Below are positions 63,501 to 64,000 of a DNA stretch of 64,000 nt, in pieces. The stretch lies in assembly GCA_030248195.1 (NCBI GenBank), contig JASAND010024069.1, forward strand, positions 1-64,000, written 5' to 3'. The notes below the pieces were generated by a model, which searched no databases, was not told the DNA's origin, and saw nothing but the letters and a program-made list of their open reading frames with translations. Source of the stretch: Trissonchulus latispiculum. Its lineage: Eukaryota; Nematoda; Enoplea; Enoplida; Ironidae. Each line of letters begins with the position of its first letter. Position 1 is the first letter of the stretch. The position numbers and the translations under genes are program-made.

Positions 63501-64000
63501 CTTTCCTACAACATCCACTTCCACGTCCCTTCCTACAACGTTCACTTCCACTTCCCTTCCTACCACATCCACTTCTACGTCCCTTCCTACCCCATCCACT
63601 TCCACTTCCGTTCCTAACACGTCCACTCCCACTTCCCTACTTACCACGTTCACTTCCACTTCCCTTCCTACCACATCCACTTCCACGTCCCTTCCTACCA
63701 CATTCACTACCACTTCCCTTCCTACTACGTTCACTACCACTTCCCTTCCTACCACGTTCACTTCCACTTCCCTTCCTACCATGTCCACTTCCACTTCCCT
63801 TCCTACCACGTTCACTTCCACTTCCCTTCCTACCACGTTCACTTCCACTTCCCTTCCTACCATGTCCACTTCCACTTCCCTTCCTTCCACGCTCACTTCC
63901 ACTGCCCTTCCTACCACGTTCACTTCCACTTCCCTTCCTACCATGTTCACATCCACTTCCCTTCCTACCACGTCCACTTCCATTTGCTTTCCTACAACAT
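60563..64000 (+). CDS. Mucin-like Ser/Thr-rich exon, open to the window end
   Basis: From an AAATTTTAG acceptor at 60561-60562 one frame stays open for at least 3438 bp. It starts Asn-Asp-Asn-Pro-Thr-Ser-Ser-Asp, passes a Cys, and becomes Ser/Thr/Ala/Val-rich (60615-61310), typical of an O-glycosylated extracellular stalk. From 61313 to about 62050 the same frame reads His/Tyr/Asn/Asp-rich; then it returns to Ser/Thr. From 62520 it consists of repeats of Thr-Ser-x-Ser-Leu-Pro-Thr-Thr-Phe. The start phase (two bases) matches the donor at 57936. Lack of an early ATG fits an internal exon. Secretion or membrane anchoring is inferred from composition; the C-terminus is beyond the window. The - strand Val-rich ORFs are its antisense. 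Confidence 0.7.
62520..64000 (+). repeat. 27-bp coding minisatellite with higher-order repeats
   Basis: The unit TTCACTTCCACTTCCCTTCC plus TACCACG encodes nine residues. In 62540-63110 it forms a 75-bp compound unit (27+21+27), one part reading TTCACTTCCGTTCCTAGCACG. In 63340-63800 a block of over 100 bp occurs twice almost unchanged (about 63349 and 63668). The array runs past the window. Confidence 0.9.

Noticed and set aside
60522..63983. Long minus-strand Val/Glu/Gly-rich ORFs in the last 3.5 kb
   Set aside because: They are the antisense of the Ser/Thr-coding repeat. The + strand frame is longer, uninterrupted, has a splice-compatible start and a typical mucin composition.

Overview
This is nuclear DNA from an animal, most likely an invertebrate. 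The evidence is split exons with consensus splice sites (a C-type lectin-like domain, a Cys-rich domain, a mucin-like exon), tRNA-derived SINEs, Ty3/Gypsy retrotransposons, hAT-, Tc1/mariner- and piggyBac-like nonautonomous elements, and two Polinton/Maverick (adintovirus-like) elements. I cannot fix the species; a tunicate or another marine invertebrate would fit. Host coding sequence is sparse and all of it that I can support reads on the + strand. Mobile DNA makes up most of the window.

Layout. 1-4345: a repeat copy, a tRNA-Asn-like pseudogene, the first exon of a C-type lectin-like domain (1873-2035) and a hAT-type MITE with a perfect 8-bp duplication. 4346-18959: a nested stack inside the lectin intron. 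A Tc1/mariner-like TIR element carries a piggyBac-like element (TTAA ends), which carries Polinton 1 (6262-17852, TSD CATAAT), whose integrase gene is cut by a small element with an 8-bp TSD. The next lectin exon (19319-19380) is in matching phase. 19706-34570: Ty3/Gypsy element B on the - strand, split by a 5'-truncated second Gypsy (A, 26665-30527) and by a 22-bp minisatellite-bearing insert. 35050-36739: two long foldback elements. 38329-50035: Polinton 2 (TSD CCCTAC), inserted in a tRNA-derived SINE. 50735-60400: several MITEs in two orientations, with host exons between them. 60563-64000: one uninterrupted + strand reading frame for a Ser/Thr-rich mucin-like protein, running off the window.

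Polinton 1 has the full morphogenetic set: retroviral-type integrase with chromodomain, protein-primed PolB, packaging ATPase, adenain-like protease, a fused core/major capsid gene and a penton gene. It also carries three unusual genes: a TATA-binding-protein-like protein of 166 aa, a NADAR-domain protein and a 44-aa C2H2 zinc finger. Most of its ORFs carry stops or frameshifts, so this copy is dead. Several genes have a TAAAAAG-core TATA-like box about 35-55 bp before the start, which fits a virus-encoded TBP-like factor. Polinton 2 has PolB, a dUTPase, an unknown gene divergent from the dUTPase, a gene with 31-residue repeats and a small basic exon, but no capsid, ATPase, protease or integrase gene that I can see.

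The most interesting leads are the TBP-like and NADAR genes of Polinton 1 with their shared promoter motif, the capsid-less gene set of Polinton 2, and the mucin exon, where two compensating frame changes turn about 245 Ser/Thr-rich residues into His/Tyr-rich sequence without a stop codon.
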